Shown here piece after piece: positions 30,209 through 41,707 of a stretch of DNA of 64,000 bases. The notes beneath the pieces were generated by a model. That model saw only the letters and a list, made by a program, of their open reading frames with translations. It was not told where the DNA came from and did not search any database. The stretch is from Candidatus Pantoea soli (GTDB lineage: Bacteria > Pseudomonadota > Gammaproteobacteria > Enterobacterales > Enterobacteriaceae). The DNA lies in the NCBI RefSeq assembly GCF_007833795.1, contig NZ_CP032702.1, positions 744,001 through 808,000 on the forward strand, read 5' to 3'. The translations under genes and the position numbers were made by a program. Position 1 is the stretch's first letter, and every line of letters begins with the position of its first letter.

Positions 30209-31135
30209 ATGACTTATGCACTGGAACTTTCCGGGCTGACCAAGACCTATTCCGGCGGCGTACAGGCGCTGAAAGGCCTCGACCTCAATGTGGAAGCCGG
30301 CGACTTTTACGCCTTACTCGGCCCGAACGGGGCCGGTAAGTCCACCACCATTGGCATTATCAGTTCGCTGGTGAATAAAACCGGCGGCAGCGTGCGCGTA
30401 TTTGGCTACGACCTGCAGAAGGATGTGGTCAACGCCAAGCGCCAGCTTGGCCTGGTGCCGCAGGAATTCAACTTTAACCCGTTTGAAACCGTGCTGCAGA
30501 TTGTGGTGAACCAGGCGGGATATTACGGCGTCGAACGCGCGGAAGCGCATAAGCGCGCAGAAAAGTACCTCAATCAGCTGGATTTATGGGGCAAGCGCAA
30601 TGAGCGGGCGCGGATGCTCTCCGGCGGGATGAAGCGCCGTCTGATGATTGCCCGTGCGCTGATGCACGCGCCTAAACTGCTGATCCTGGATGAGCCGACC
30701 GCCGGCGTGGATATTGAACTGCGCCGCTCAATGTGGACGTTCCTCAAAGAGCTCAACGCCAAAGGCACCACCATTATTCTCACCACCCACTATCTGGAAG
30801 AGGCCGAGATGCTGTGCCGCAATATTGGCATCATTCAGAGTGGTGAGCTGGTGGAGAACACCTCGATGAAAGGGCTGCTTGCCAAGCTGCAGTCGGAGAC
30901 CTTTATTCTCGATCTCGCCCCGCGCAGCCCGCTGCCGCAGCTGGAAGGCTTTCAGTATCGTCTGGTGGATACCTCGACGCTGGAAGTGGAAGTGATGCGT
31001 GAGCAGGGGCTGAACAGCGTATTCAGTCAGCTGAGCGCGCAGGGTGTGCAGGTGCTGAGCATGCGCAATAAAGCGAACCGCCTGGAAGAGCTGTTTGTCA
31101 GCCTGACGCAGGGAAAAACAGGAGTGAAAGCATGA
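30209..31135 (+). CDS. yadG: YadG, ABC transporter ATP-binding protein
   Basis: 308 residues, the E. coli length. Walker A GPNGAGKST (38-46), signature LSGGMKRR, Walker B LLILDEP and the H-loop THYLEEA are present. It pairs with YadH as a two-gene ABC-2 type exporter; the substrate is unknown. ATG 30209 matches E. coli (MT-ALEL); the in-frame GTG at 30149 is less likely. The 245-bp gap after hpt contains a hairpin at 30008. The last 4 nt overlap yadH (ATGA). Confidence 0.95.
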   Translation: MTYALELSGLTKTYSGGVQALKGLDLNVEAGDFYALLGPNGAGKSTTIGIISSLVNKTGGSVRVFGYDLQKDVVNAKRQLGLVPQEFNFNPFETVLQIVVNQAGYYGVERAEAHKRAEKYLNQLDLWGKRNERARMLSGGMKRRLMIARALMHAPKLLILDEPTAGVDIELRRSMWTFLKELNAKGTTIILTTHYLEEAEMLCRNIGIIQSGELVENTSMKGLLAKLQSETFILDLAPRSPLPQLEGFQYRLVDTSTLEVEVMREQGLNSVFSQLSAQGVQVLSMRNKANRLEELFVSLTQGKTGVKA

Positions 31136-31902
31136 CGCATTTGTACTGGGTAGCGCTCAAGAGTATCTGGGCCAAAGAGATCAACCGTTTTGCGCGTATC
31201 TGGATTCAGACGCTGGTGCCGCCGGTGATCACCATGACGCTCTACTTTATTATTTTCGGTAACCTGATTGGCTCGCGCATCGGTGATATGCACGGGTTCA
31301 GCTATATGCAGTTCATCGTGCCGGGCCTGATCATGATGTCGGTGATCACCAATGCCTACGCCAACGTCGCGTCGTCCTTCTTCAGCGCCAAGTTTCAGCG
31401 CAACATTGAAGAGCTGCTGGTCGCCCCGGTGCCGACGCACATTATCATCGCCGGATACGTGGGCGGCGGCGTTGCGCGCGGCGTCTGCGTGGGCATCCTT
31501 GTCACGGCGGTTTCCCTGTTCTTTGTGCCGTTCCACGTTTTTTCGTGGCCGATGGTGGCGCTGACGCTGCTGCTGACGGCGGTGCTGTTCTCACTGGCTG
31601 GTTTGCTGAATGCGGTGTTCGCCCGTACGTTTGACGACATCAGCCTGATTCCGACCTTTGTCCTGACGCCGCTGACCTATCTGGGTGGGGTGTTCTACTC
31701 GCTGGCGCTGCTGCCACCGTTCTGGCAGGCCGTCTCGAAGCTCAATCCGGTGGTATATATGATCAGCGGGTTCCGCTTTGGCTTCCTCGGCATCAATGAT
31801 GTGCCGCTGGCGTTTACCCTGTCAGTGCTGGTGGCGTTTATCGTGGTGTTTTACATTCTGGTGTATGTGCTGATTCAGCGCGGCCGCGGCTTACGTACCT
31901 GA
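31132..31902 (+). CDS. yadH: YadH, ABC-2 type transporter permease
   Basis: 256 residues with six predicted membrane helices and the ABC-2 signature region (TPLTYLGGVFYSLALLPPFWQ, then LNPVVYMISGFRFGF). It closely matches E. coli YadH and is translationally coupled to yadG. E. coli yadI and yadE, which follow there, are absent; the gene converges with panD. Confidence 0.95.
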   Translation: MTHLYWVALKSIWAKEINRFARIWIQTLVPPVITMTLYFIIFGNLIGSRIGDMHGFSYMQFIVPGLIMMSVITNAYANVASSFFSAKFQRNIEELLVAPVPTHIIIAGYVGGGVARGVCVGILVTAVSLFFVPFHVFSWPMVALTLLLTAVLFSLAGLLNAVFARTFDDISLIPTFVLTPLTYLGGVFYSLALLPPFWQAVSKLNPVVYMISGFRFGFLGINDVPLAFTLSVLVAFIVVFYILVYVLIQRGRGLRT

Positions 31903-31965
31903 GTGACCTCGCCGGTGGTGACGTGCTGGTTTAGCGGCCGGCGTCTCACCGGCCAGGGCGAAGCG

Positions 31966-32010
31966 CCGGGCGGCGGCGCAAACGGGGTTCCCGGTTACGC
32001 CACCGCCCGG
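31966..32010. terminator. Large GC-rich inverted repeat between convergent yadH and panD
   Basis: CCGGGCGGCGGCG (31966-31978) and CGCCACCGCCCGG (31998-32010) form 13-bp arms with one G-T type mismatch and a 19-nt loop. It sits between two gene ends, so a bidirectional transcription-end structure or a REP element is likely. No T-run is seen. Confidence 0.55.
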
Positions 32011-32039
32011 ATCGCGCCCGTAGGGGCGCGTGACGGGCG

Positions 32040-32420
32040 TTACGCCAGCTGCACCGGCAGCGCTTTGGCGATGCGCTTCATCTGGTTATCCCCTTCAAAA
32101 TACGCCACCTTCGGCTGCCAGCTGCGGGCTATCGCATCTTCTACCTGCACGTATGAGCAGATAATCAGGATATCGCCTGCGCAGGCGCAGCGTGCGGCCG
32201 CACCGTTGACCGAAATAATTTTCGAGCCGCGCTCGGCGGCGATGGCATAGGTTGAAAAGCGCTGGCCGTTGGTCACGTTATAGATGTCGATGGCTTCATA
32301 TTGCAGAATGCCGGCGGCATCGAGAAAATCCTGATCGATTGCGCACGAGCCTTCATAGTGTAAATCGGCCTGAGTGACGGTGACGCGGTGTAATTTGCCC
32401 TGTAATACGGTACGAATCAT
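32040..32420 (-). CDS. panD: PanD, aspartate 1-decarboxylase proenzyme
   Basis: 126 residues. It makes beta-alanine for pantothenate. The self-processing site Gly24-Ser25 (YEGSCAID) yields the pyruvoyl cofactor; Tyr58 lies in the SVNGAA-preceding sheet region as in E. coli. The conserved FEGDNQMKR end is present. It follows panC by 39 bp on the same strand; E. coli has yadD in between. Confidence 0.97.
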   Translation of the reverse strand: MIRTVLQGKLHRVTVTQADLHYEGSCAIDQDFLDAAGILQYEAIDIYNVTNGQRFSTYAIAAERGSKIISVNGAAARCACAGDILIICSYVQVEDAIARSWQPKVAYFEGDNQMKRIAKALPVQLA

Positions 32421-32459
32421 AACGACATAATCCTGTTAAGCGGCGATTAAGCGATGGCG

Positions 32460-33314
32460 TTATGCCATCAGATCAACTTGCTGATTATCAATAAGGCGCG
32501 CGTTGCCAAGCCAGGCCGCCATCAGAATCACCGCGCGCTGGCTGTCCACGGTCAGCGGCTGCAGCGTTTCGGCATCGCAGATAGCCAGCCCGTCGGGGCG
32601 GAAGCCTTTTTCGCGCAGCGCCTGTTCGGCGTGCTCAATAATCTCATCAACATGACGCTCGCCGTTGCTGAGGCGTTCAGCCATGCTGTGCATGACCTGG
32701 CTCAGACCCGGTGCCAGCCTGCGCTCGTCCGCGGTGAGGTAGCCATTGCGCGAGCTGAGCGCCAGGCCATCTTTGGCCCGCACCGTCGGCACGCCGACAA
32801 TGTCGATATCAAAGCCCATATCCGCGACCATTTTGCGGATGAGCGCCAGCTGCTGAAAATCTTTCTCCCCGAAGCAGGCGACGTCCGGCTGCACCAGGTT
32901 AAACAGTTTGCTGACGATGGTGGCGACGCCGCGGAAGTGACCCGGACGGCTGGCACCCTCCAGCAGCGAAGAGAGCCCCGGCACTTCCACATAGGTCTGG
33001 CTGTCGAGCCCCTGCGGATAAATATCCGCCGGAGCCGGCGCAAACACCAGATCCACCTTGTGGCGGTTAAGCTTTTCACAATCATCCTGCAGCGTGCGCG
33101 GGTAGCGTGCCAGATCGTCGGCACGATCGAACTGCATAGGATTGACAAAAACAGAGACCACGACGATATCCGCGCGGGCACGCGCTTCATCCACCAGCGT
33201 AAGATGCCCGTCATGCAGGTTGCCCATGGTAGGCACCAGCGCGATGCGTTTGCCTGCCTGACGCCAGCGGCGAATTTCCTGGCGCAGCATCGGCAGCGTT
33301 TCAATGATCAGCAC
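32460..33314 (-). CDS. panC: PanC, pantothenate synthetase
   Basis: 284 residues. It joins pantoate and beta-alanine using ATP. The HIGH-like motif MGNLHDGHL, the FVNPMQF segment, GEKDFQQL and the KMSKS-like [10 protein letters not shown] are all present. It lies 15 bp downstream of panB in a panB-panC-panD operon. Confidence 0.97.
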   Translation of the reverse strand: MLIIETLPMLRQEIRRWRQAGKRIALVPTMGNLHDGHLTLVDEARARADIVVVSVFVNPMQFDRADDLARYPRTLQDDCEKLNRHKVDLVFAPAPADIYPQGLDSQTYVEVPGLSSLLEGASRPGHFRGVATIVSKLFNLVQPDVACFGEKDFQQLALIRKMVADMGFDIDIVGVPTVRAKDGLALSSRNGYLTADERRLAPGLSQVMHSMAERLSNGERHVDEIIEHAEQALREKGFRPDGLAICDAETLQPLTVDSQRAVILMAAWLGNARLIDNQQVDLMA

Positions 33315-33329
33315 TGCAACTCTCCTGAT

Positions 33330-34124
33330 TTACTGGAAACTGTGTTCGGCGGCGGGGTAGGTGCCGGCCTCAACGTCGCCAATATACTGGCGAATTGCCG
33401 CGCGAATGTCGCCGGTTTCGGCAAGGAAATTTTTGGCAAATTTTGGAATATGCCCGCCGGTAATGCCAAAGGCATCATGCATCACCAGAATCTGACCATC
33501 GGTCACATTGCCGGCACCGATACCAATCACCGGAATCGACAGCGCCTGCGTCACCCGTGCGGCGAGGCTGACCGGCACGCATTCCAGCACCAGCAGCTGA
33601 GCACCGGCGGCTTCCAGCGCCAGCGCATCCGCCAGCAGACGCTCTGCGCCGGCTTCATCGCGCCCCTGCACTTTATAACCACCGAAAATATTCACCGATT
33701 GTGGCGTCAGGCCCAGATGGCCGCACACCGGCACGGCGCGTTCGGTCAGCATCTGTACGGTCTCCGTCAGCCAGGCACCGCCTTCCAGCTTGACCATGTT
33801 GGCACCGGCGCGCATCAGCTGTGCGGCGCTGGCACAGGCCTGCGCCGGCGTGGCATAGCTCATGAAGGGTAAATCCGCCATCACCAGCGCCAGCGGCGCA
33901 CCCCGGCGCACTGCCGCGGTATGGTAAGCGATATCCGCAACGGTTACCGGCAGGGTAGAGTCATGCCCCTGCACGGTCATCCCCAGCGAATCCCCGATCA
34001 GCATCACCTGAATACCTTCATCGGCAAACAAGCGGGCAAAGCTGAAATCGTAGGCGGTCAGCGTGGCGAATTTGCGGCCGCTGGCTTTCAGCTGGCGCAG
34101 GTGAGAAATGGTTGTGGGTTTCAT
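33330..34124 (-). CDS. panB: PanB, 3-methyl-2-oxobutanoate hydroxymethyltransferase
   Basis: 264 residues. It transfers a hydroxymethyl group from methylene-tetrahydrofolate to ketoisovalerate, the first pantothenate step. [32 protein letters not shown] sequence with the Mg-binding Asp, [14 protein letters not shown] and [17 protein letters not shown] are visible. It is the first gene of the pan operon; its promoter should lie in the 81 bp between it and folK. Confidence 0.97.
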   Translation of the reverse strand: MKPTTISHLRQLKASGRKFATLTAYDFSFARLFADEGIQVMLIGDSLGMTVQGHDSTLPVTVADIAYHTAAVRRGAPLALVMADLPFMSYATPAQACASAAQLMRAGANMVKLEGGAWLTETVQMLTERAVPVCGHLGLTPQSVNIFGGYKVQGRDEAGAERLLADALALEAAGAQLLVLECVPVSLAARVTQALSIPVIGIGAGNVTDGQILVMHDAFGITGGHIPKFAKNFLAETGDIRAAIRQYIGDVEAGTYPAAEHSFQ

Positions 34125-34205
34125 CGCAATCTCCAGCGTTTCTGATGCGCGCAGTGTACTGGATTGATGAAAAAGGCGATACGACGGCCGTGCGATTCCG
34201 GCGGC

Positions 34206-34691
34206 TCAGTCAGCCCAGCGGGAGATAGCGCTGCGATCGAGCGTGGCGAGAAGACCTGCCAGCGGCTGGCCATTCGGCAGGCGCAGCGCAGGCGCGATCT
34301 CCAGCAGCGGCACCAGCATAAACGCGCGGTTGTGCATATCGTAGTGCGGCACCGTCAGGCGCGGCGTATGAATCACCGCGTTGCCAAACAGCATAATGTC
34401 GAGGTCGAGTGTACGCGGGCCCCAGCGTTCTGCTTTGCGCTCGCGCCCGTGCTCCTGCTCAATACGCTGAGTATGATCCAGCAGCGCGTCGGCCGCGAGG
34501 GTAGTGTCCAGCGCCACCACCGCGTTCAGGTAATCCGGCTGATCCGGCGGCCCGTACGGTGGCGTGCGGTAAAACGAGGAGGTCGCAACGCGCGTGGTGT
34601 CTGGCAGCGCATCCAGCGCGGTCAGTGCCGCCTCCACCTGCTGCAGCGGATCGGCCAGGTTGCTGCCGATAGCCAGATAAACGCGGATCAT
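34206..34691 (-). CDS. folK: FolK, 6-hydroxymethyl-7,8-dihydropterin pyrophosphokinase
   Basis: 161 residues. It transfers pyrophosphate from ATP to hydroxymethyl-dihydropterin in folate synthesis. Family motifs: [33 protein letters not shown] and [15 protein letters not shown], the latter with the Mg-binding DxD. Its ATG overlaps the pcnB stop (ATGA), as in E. coli. Confidence 0.96.
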   Translation of the reverse strand: MIRVYLAIGSNLADPLQQVEAALTALDALPDTTRVATSSFYRTPPYGPPDQPDYLNAVVALDTTLAADALLDHTQRIEQEHGRERKAERWGPRTLDLDIMLFGNAVIHTPRLTVPHYDMHNRAFMLVPLLEIAPALRLPNGQPLAGLLATLDRSAISRWAD

Positions 34692-36109
34692 GACGCGCTG
34701 TTATTACTGCTGCTGTCGCGGCGCGGACCGCTCGGACGGCGGCGCGGACGACGCGGTTTACGGCGCGGTGCCGGATCGTCGCCCAGCGTATTCAGCATGG
34801 TTTTCTGCTGCACCGGCACGGCGGACTGAAACTCTCCCCACCACTGGCTGAGACGCTGCAGCTCATGATTGTTTTCCACCTCGGCACGCAGCGCCAGCAG
34901 ATCGTAAGCGGCCCGGAATTTCGGGTGTTCCATCAGCTTCCACGCGCGTTTACCGTGGCGACGTGACATACGCAGCTGCAGCTGCCAGATATCGCGGATC
35001 AGCGTAGTGATGCGCTTCGGGATCGCCAGCGCGCGGCAGGCTTCATCCAGCGTTTCGTTCATCGACAGCGCAAACGCATCGTAGTAGGTCAGGCCGCTCT
35101 CCTGCGCGATCTGCTCGGCGGATTCCAGCTGCGGATACCAGAACATGGCGGCAAACAGGAAGGCCGGGTTAACGCGCATCTCGTTGTGCAGACGGGTGTC
35201 GGTGTTTTTCAGCACCTGGGCCACCATCCGCTCCATCGGGCTATCGCCTTTCTCAGTAAAGTGGCGCGCCAGCGTCGGGAACAGCGGCTGGAACAGCTGG
35301 TATTCACGCAGCATCTGATAGGTGCGGTAACCGTAACCGGCCTGCAGCAGTTTGAGCGACTCCTCAAACAGACGAGCAGGCGGAATGTCATTCAGCAGCG
35401 TGGCCAGGCGGGGAATCGGTTCGGCGGTTTCCGGCGCGATGCGCATCTCCAGCTTCGCGGCGAAGCGCACCACGCGCAGCATGCGCACCGGATCTTCGCG
35501 GTAGCGCGTCTCCGGATCGCCAATCAGGCGAATAATGCCTTCCTGCAGATCCTGCAGGCCGCCTACGTAATCGCGCACCGTGAAATCCGCCACGCTGTAA
35601 TAGAGGCTGTTGATGGTCAGATCGCGACGCTGGGCATCATCTTCGATGCTGCCAAAAATATTGTCGCGCAGCAGCATGCCATTCTGACCGCGCTGTGAAC
35701 TGTTACGATCGTCCTCGCTCTCTTCCTGGTGATGGCCGCGGAAGGTGGCAACTTCAATCACTTCCGGACCGAACATCACGTGTGCCAGGCGGAAGCGGCG
35801 GCCAACCAGACGGCAGTTGCGGAACAGTTTGCGCATCTGTTCTGGCGTGGCATTGGTGGTCACGTCAAAGTCCTTCGGCTTTTTACCCAGCAGCAAATCG
35901 CGTACGCCGCCGCCAACCAGATACGCTTCGTAACCAGCTTTATTCAGGCGATACAGCACTTTAAGGGCGTTTTCGCTGATATCTTTGCGTGAGATATTGT
36001 GGCTTTCACGGGGAATGACGGTCATCAGACTTTCCGTTTCCACCTCTTCAAATGCCTCCTCGTCACGCTTGAGGACTCTCCGGCAAAAATTAGCGACTCG
36101 GGTAAAAAT
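34688..36109 (-). CDS. pcnB: PcnB, poly(A) polymerase I, probably initiated at ATT
   Basis: 473 residues when read from ATT 36109. The N-terminus [19 protein letters not shown] then matches E. coli PcnB ([20 protein letters not shown]), which is known to start at AUU. GAGGTG lies just upstream. The first standard codon, GTG 36043, would drop 22 conserved residues. The nucleotidyltransferase core has [18 protein letters not shown] with catalytic aspartates, followed by head, body and a very basic C-terminal tail ([18 protein letters not shown]) for RNA binding. It adds poly(A) tails that speed RNA decay. The rare start codon keeps expression low. Confidence 0.93.
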   Translation of the reverse strand: MFTRVANFCRRVLKRDEEAFEEVETESLMTVIPRESHNISRKDISENALKVLYRLNKAGYEAYLVGGGVRDLLLGKKPKDFDVTTNATPEQMRKLFRNCRLVGRRFRLAHVMFGPEVIEVATFRGHHQEESEDDRNSSQRGQNGMLLRDNIFGSIEDDAQRRDLTINSLYYSVADFTVRDYVGGLQDLQEGIIRLIGDPETRYREDPVRMLRVVRFAAKLEMRIAPETAEPIPRLATLLNDIPPARLFEESLKLLQAGYGYRTYQMLREYQLFQPLFPTLARHFTEKGDSPMERMVAQVLKNTDTRLHNEMRVNPAFLFAAMFWYPQLESAEQIAQESGLTYYDAFALSMNETLDEACRALAIPKRITTLIRDIWQLQLRMSRRHGKRAWKLMEHPKFRAAYDLLALRAEVENNHELQRLSQWWGEFQSAVPVQQKTMLNTLGDDPAPRRKPRRPRRRPSGPRRDSSSNNSAS

Positions 36110-36147
36110 GGGACACCTCGACAGTGAGAAAATGGGTGTGAATAAAA

Positions 36148-37080
36148 TCAGCGGCTAATCATAGCCTGTTGCGAACCATTTAGGAATGGCGTTGTCATCT
36201 CATCCGGCTTCAGGGCGTTGTCCAGCGGGATAAGCGCGCTGTTCCAGCCGGTGACGGCAGCGGCCAGCAGCGCCTCGCGTGATTGATCCTGCCAGCCCTC
36301 GCTGACCGGCTGACCGAGAAAGCGCAGCGCCTGCACCAGCAGCGGTCGCGGGTCGCCTGCCGGCAGCGGTGGCGCATGATTCTGCTTTGACAGCTTGTTG
36401 CCGTCCGGGTTAATCGCCAGCGGTAAATGCAGGTACGCCGGCACCGGCCAGCCAAACTGCTGGTATAGCGCGATCTGGCGCACGGTGGGCTCAATCAGGT
36501 CGGCGCCGCGCACAATCTCGGTGACGCCCTGAAAATGGTCGTCCACCACCACCGCCAGATTGTAGGCAAACAGGCCGTCGCGGCGATGAATAATGAAATC
36601 CTCTTCCGCCAGACGCGGTTCAGCCTGCAATTCACCACGCAGGCGATCGTAAAAGCCATAAACCGGTGCGTGCTGGCGCAGACGCAGTGCCGCCTGGTCC
36701 GGTGGCAGGCGGCGATCGCGGCAGTGGCCGTCATAAAAGCCGCCCAGCTGCTGAATGCGGCTGCGCGGACAGGTGCAGTAATAGCTTTGCCGGTGTTCCC
36801 GCAGCCAGTGCAGGGCCGCGCGGTAAGCCTCATGACGCTGTGACTGCCACAACACCTCACCATCCCAGTGCAGGCCATACTGTTCCAGCTGCTGCAAAAT
36901 GCGCGTGGCGGCACCGGCCACTTCCCGTGGCGGATCGATATCTTCAATGCGTACCAGCCAGCGCCCCTGCTGCGCGCGTGCGCTCAGGTAGCTGCCTAAG
37001 GCAGCAATCAGCGAGCCGAAATGGAGTTCACCGGAAGGAGAGGGAGCGAAGCGCCCGATGCAGGAGGAGGTTGACATCAT
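36148..37080 (-). CDS. gluQ: GluQ, glutamyl-Q tRNA(Asp) synthetase
   Basis: About 310 residues. A truncated GluRS catalytic core that attaches glutamate to queuosine on tRNA(Asp). HIGH-like [12 protein letters not shown], zinc ligands CTC ... Y ... HC ([21 protein letters not shown]) and KMSKS-like KLSKQNHA are present; the anticodon-binding domain is missing, as in the family. Possible starts are adjacent ATGs at 37080 and 37077; neither has a strong Shine-Dalgarno. A terminator-like hairpin lies immediately upstream, between dksA and this gene. The C-terminus is slightly longer than in E. coli. Confidence 0.93.
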   Translation of the reverse strand: MMSTSSCIGRFAPSPSGELHFGSLIAALGSYLSARAQQGRWLVRIEDIDPPREVAGAATRILQQLEQYGLHWDGEVLWQSQRHEAYRAALHWLREHRQSYYCTCPRSRIQQLGGFYDGHCRDRRLPPDQAALRLRQHAPVYGFYDRLRGELQAEPRLAEEDFIIHRRDGLFAYNLAVVVDDHFQGVTEIVRGADLIEPTVRQIALYQQFGWPVPAYLHLPLAINPDGNKLSKQNHAPPLPAGDPRPLLVQALRFLGQPVSEGWQDQSREALLAAAVTGWNSALIPLDNALKPDEMTTPFLNGSQQAMISR

Positions 37081-37089
37081 TTTATGGTG

Positions 37090-37132
37090 CACCGCACGGC
37101 GGGAAAACAGGGGTTTTCCCGGCGGTGCGGTG
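37090..37132 (-). terminator. Hairpin between dksA and gluQ
   Basis: Outer arms CACCGCAC (37090-37097) and GTGCGGTG (37125-37132) and inner arms GGGAAAAC (37101-37108) and GTTTTCCC (37113-37120) form a long stem directly before gluQ. A dksA-gluQ terminator controlling gluQ has been described in Shigella; this looks equivalent. No long U-run follows. Confidence 0.7.
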
Positions 37133-37149
37133 ACAGTCTGTGACGGCCA

Positions 37150-37605
37150 TTAGCCTGCCATCTGCTTCTCGCGGATTTCTGCCAGCGTTTTGCAGTCGAT
37201 ACACAGATCGGCGGTTGGACGCGCTTCCAGACGGCGGATACCAATCTCAACGCCACAGGATTCGCAGTAGCCGAAATCGTCGTCTTCCACTTTCTTCAGC
37301 GTCTTCTCAATCTTTTTAATGAGTTTACGCTCGCGATCGCGGTTACGCAGTTCCAGGCTGAACTCCTCTTCCTGGGCCGCACGGTCAACCGGATCAGGGA
37401 AGTTGGCAGCTTCGTCCTGCATGTGCGACACAGTACGGTCTACTTCATCCCTGAGTTGGTTGCGCCACGCTTCCAGAATCTTGCGGAAGTGGCTCAGCTG
37501 GGCGTCGTTCATGTACTCTTCGCCCGGTTTCTCCTGATACGGCTCCACACCAGCGATGGCGAGGATACTCAGGGACGATGTTTTACGGTTTTGCCCTTCT
37601 TGCAT
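37150..37605 (-). CDS. dksA: DksA, RNA polymerase-binding transcription factor
   Basis: 151 residues, almost identical to E. coli DksA. It binds the secondary channel of RNA polymerase and, with ppGpp, mediates the stringent response. The coiled-coil tip aspartates Asp71 and Asp74 (DPVDRA) and the four zinc cysteines (CESC ... CIDC) are intact. ATG 37605 follows AGGAGAA. A predicted promoter at 37731-37759 gives a leader of about 118 nt with a small hairpin (37691-37706). Confidence 0.98.
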   Translation of the reverse strand: MQEGQNRKTSSLSILAIAGVEPYQEKPGEEYMNDAQLSHFRKILEAWRNQLRDEVDRTVSHMQDEAANFPDPVDRAAQEEEFSLELRNRDRERKLIKKIEKTLKKVEDDDFGYCESCGVEIGIRRLEARPTADLCIDCKTLAEIREKQMAG

Positions 37606-37730
37606 GTTGTTTCTCCTGGATAACACGCACTACCCACCATGCTTCAGAGTGCAGCGGCAGTCATTGCCGGCACGCATCCCGAATCATTTAGGGAATATCG
37701 ATTCCCATCAGGGAAAAAAACAGGCCGCTA

Positions 37731-37759
37731 TAAATAGCAGAAGCAATCAAGGTTGGCAA
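37731..37759 (-). promoter_or_regulatory. dksA promoter
   Basis: On the minus strand: TTGCCA (37759-37754), 17-bp spacer, TATTTA (37736-37731) preceded by TGC (extended -10). The predicted start is followed by a GC-rich discriminator region (GCGGCC). Confidence 0.65.
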
Positions 37760-37851
37760 TTATTCCTGACCACACCTTGACAAGCCTGTGAGGAACAGCG
37801 TAATTAGCGCACCGCTCAGAATAATCCTGGCACAAAAAATTGCCATAAATA

Positions 37852-38568
37852 TTACAACGCTGCGTCATCGGCGACGCCGATAGCGCGAGTGAGCAACATT
37901 TGTTCAGATGAGATCTGAGCCTGATACGCCAACACTTCCACACCACAGCGCTGCGCCTGTACCAGTAGTTCCGCATATTGCGCATCGATATGGCGCGCCG
38001 GGGAAACGTCCTCAATCCCCGTATGCAGAACAGCAAACAACAAAACGGCCCGATGGCCCTCAGCCGCAATCGTACGCAGTTCGCGCAGATGCTTCTGTCC
38101 CCGAGCCGTCACCGCATCCGGAAAATAGCCTTTACCATTTTGTAAAAGGGTGACGGACTTGACTTCAATATAGCAGTTCGATCTGCCCTCCGCTTGCAGC
38201 AGGAAGTCAATTCGGCTTTTTTCCGTGCCGTATTTCACCTCAGCCTGGCAGTGGCTATAACCGGATAATTCCGGAATTGCGCCGCGCGTCAGCGCCTCGC
38301 GCACCAGCTGATTGGCGCGCAGCGTGTTGACACAGATCCGGTGTCCGGCGCGGGTCTCGGTTATCTCCCAGCTGTGCGGATATTTGCGCGTCAGGCTGGC
38401 AGAGGTGGAGTACCACACGGTGTCGCCGGGTGTGGCACAGCCGGTCATCGCCCCGGTATTGGCGCAGTGCAGCGTCAGGGTCTGGCCGTCCGGGGTGACA
38501 ACATCGGCGAGAAAGCGTTTATAGCGGGCAACCAGACGGGCGGGTTTTAGCGGCGGATCAAACTGCAT
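37852..38568 (-). CDS. sfsA: SfsA, sugar fermentation stimulation protein homologue
   Basis: 238 residues. DNA-binding nuclease-like fold protein; [31 protein letters not shown] and [10 protein letters not shown] are family motifs, the last pair resembling a PD-(D/E)xK core. The cellular role is unclear; it was named for stimulating maltose-gene expression in E. coli. Its ATG directly abuts the thpR stop (TGA-ATG), so both belong to one unit. The C-terminus is slightly longer than in E. coli. Confidence 0.95.
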   Translation of the reverse strand: MQFDPPLKPARLVARYKRFLADVVTPDGQTLTLHCANTGAMTGCATPGDTVWYSTSASLTRKYPHSWEITETRAGHRICVNTLRANQLVREALTRGAIPELSGYSHCQAEVKYGTEKSRIDFLLQAEGRSNCYIEVKSVTLLQNGKGYFPDAVTARGQKHLRELRTIAAEGHRAVLLFAVLHTGIEDVSPARHIDAQYAELLVQAQRCGVEVLAYQAQISSEQMLLTRAIGVADDAAL

Positions 38569-39108
38569 TCAGACTCCTGATGCGGCGCGCAGCGGCCAGC
38601 GAGCCACCGCCTGATAGCGTGTGCGGCCCTGACGGAAAACCGAAGCGAGCAGCGCGAAATGCTGGATATCACAGCGCCAGTGAAACTGACGCGGCGGCAG
38701 CGCGACCTGTTCGGTAGCGTGACGCAGCAGGGTGATGTGCGGATGAAACGGCTGCGCACTCTGCGCACAGCCGTGCCGGGCAGCCTGGGCGCGCAGCAGG
38801 TCGGCCAGCTGCAGCAGCCCTCGCGGCGCGCGCTGGCAGCCCAGCCATACCACCCCGGGACGCGGCCAGTGACCGGCATCATCCAGATCGAGCGTAAACG
38901 CCGGCTGCGTGATGCGTGCGGCCAGCTGCTGCAGCCTGGCGGCGGTGGTGTCACTGACATCGCCGAGAAACGCCAGCGTCAGATGCAGATTAGCCGCTGC
39001 CACCGGCGTACCGGCTTCGGCCGGAAAGCAATCGGCGCGCCACTGCACCAGTTGCTGCTGCAGGGTATCCGGCAGTTCAAGGGCAAAAAACAGACGTTGC
39101 GTTGCCAT
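38569..39108 (-). CDS. thpR: ThpR (LigT), RNA 2',3'-cyclic phosphodiesterase
   Basis: 179 residues of the 2H phosphoesterase family. The two catalytic HxT motifs are HLTLAFLG (about residue 43) and HPHITLLR (about residue 125). It opens RNA 2',3'-cyclic phosphates and can ligate tRNA halves in vitro. ATG 39108 (MATQRLFFALELP) follows GGAGG; the frame remains open far upstream, but that part is antisense to hrpB. It is divergent from hrpB. Confidence 0.94.
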   Translation of the reverse strand: MATQRLFFALELPDTLQQQLVQWRADCFPAEAGTPVAAANLHLTLAFLGDVSDTTAARLQQLAARITQPAFTLDLDDAGHWPRPGVVWLGCQRAPRGLLQLADLLRAQAARHGCAQSAQPFHPHITLLRHATEQVALPPRQFHWRCDIQHFALLASVFRQGRTRYQAVARWPLRAASGV

Positions 39109-39126
39109 GCTGGCCTCCGCAGGCAG

Positions 39127-39135
39127 TGTTACAAT
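39127..39135 (+). promoter_or_regulatory. hrpB extended -10 promoter candidate
   Basis: TGTTACAAT: TG-n followed by TACAAT (39130-39135). No good -35. The predicted start is about 30 bp before the GTG start of hrpB. Confidence 0.45.
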
Positions 39136-39172
39136 GCGCGCCATCTTAGCACAGGCAGAGTGGGAGTTGAGT

Positions 39173-41608
<2,436 letters not shown>

Positions 41609-41707
41609 CGCGCGCCGGACCGAATTCAGAGGGTTCTGCCATGCGCGGCACGAGAAAGCCGTTAGAGTAACGGCCGCAGCCGTAGCTATGCCTGGAGAAA
41701 AGAAAGC

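Noticed and set aside
32454..33872. 472-codon open frame on the plus strand across panC and panB
   Set aside because: Antisense shadow of two fully conserved genes in high-G+C sequence; no recognisable protein.
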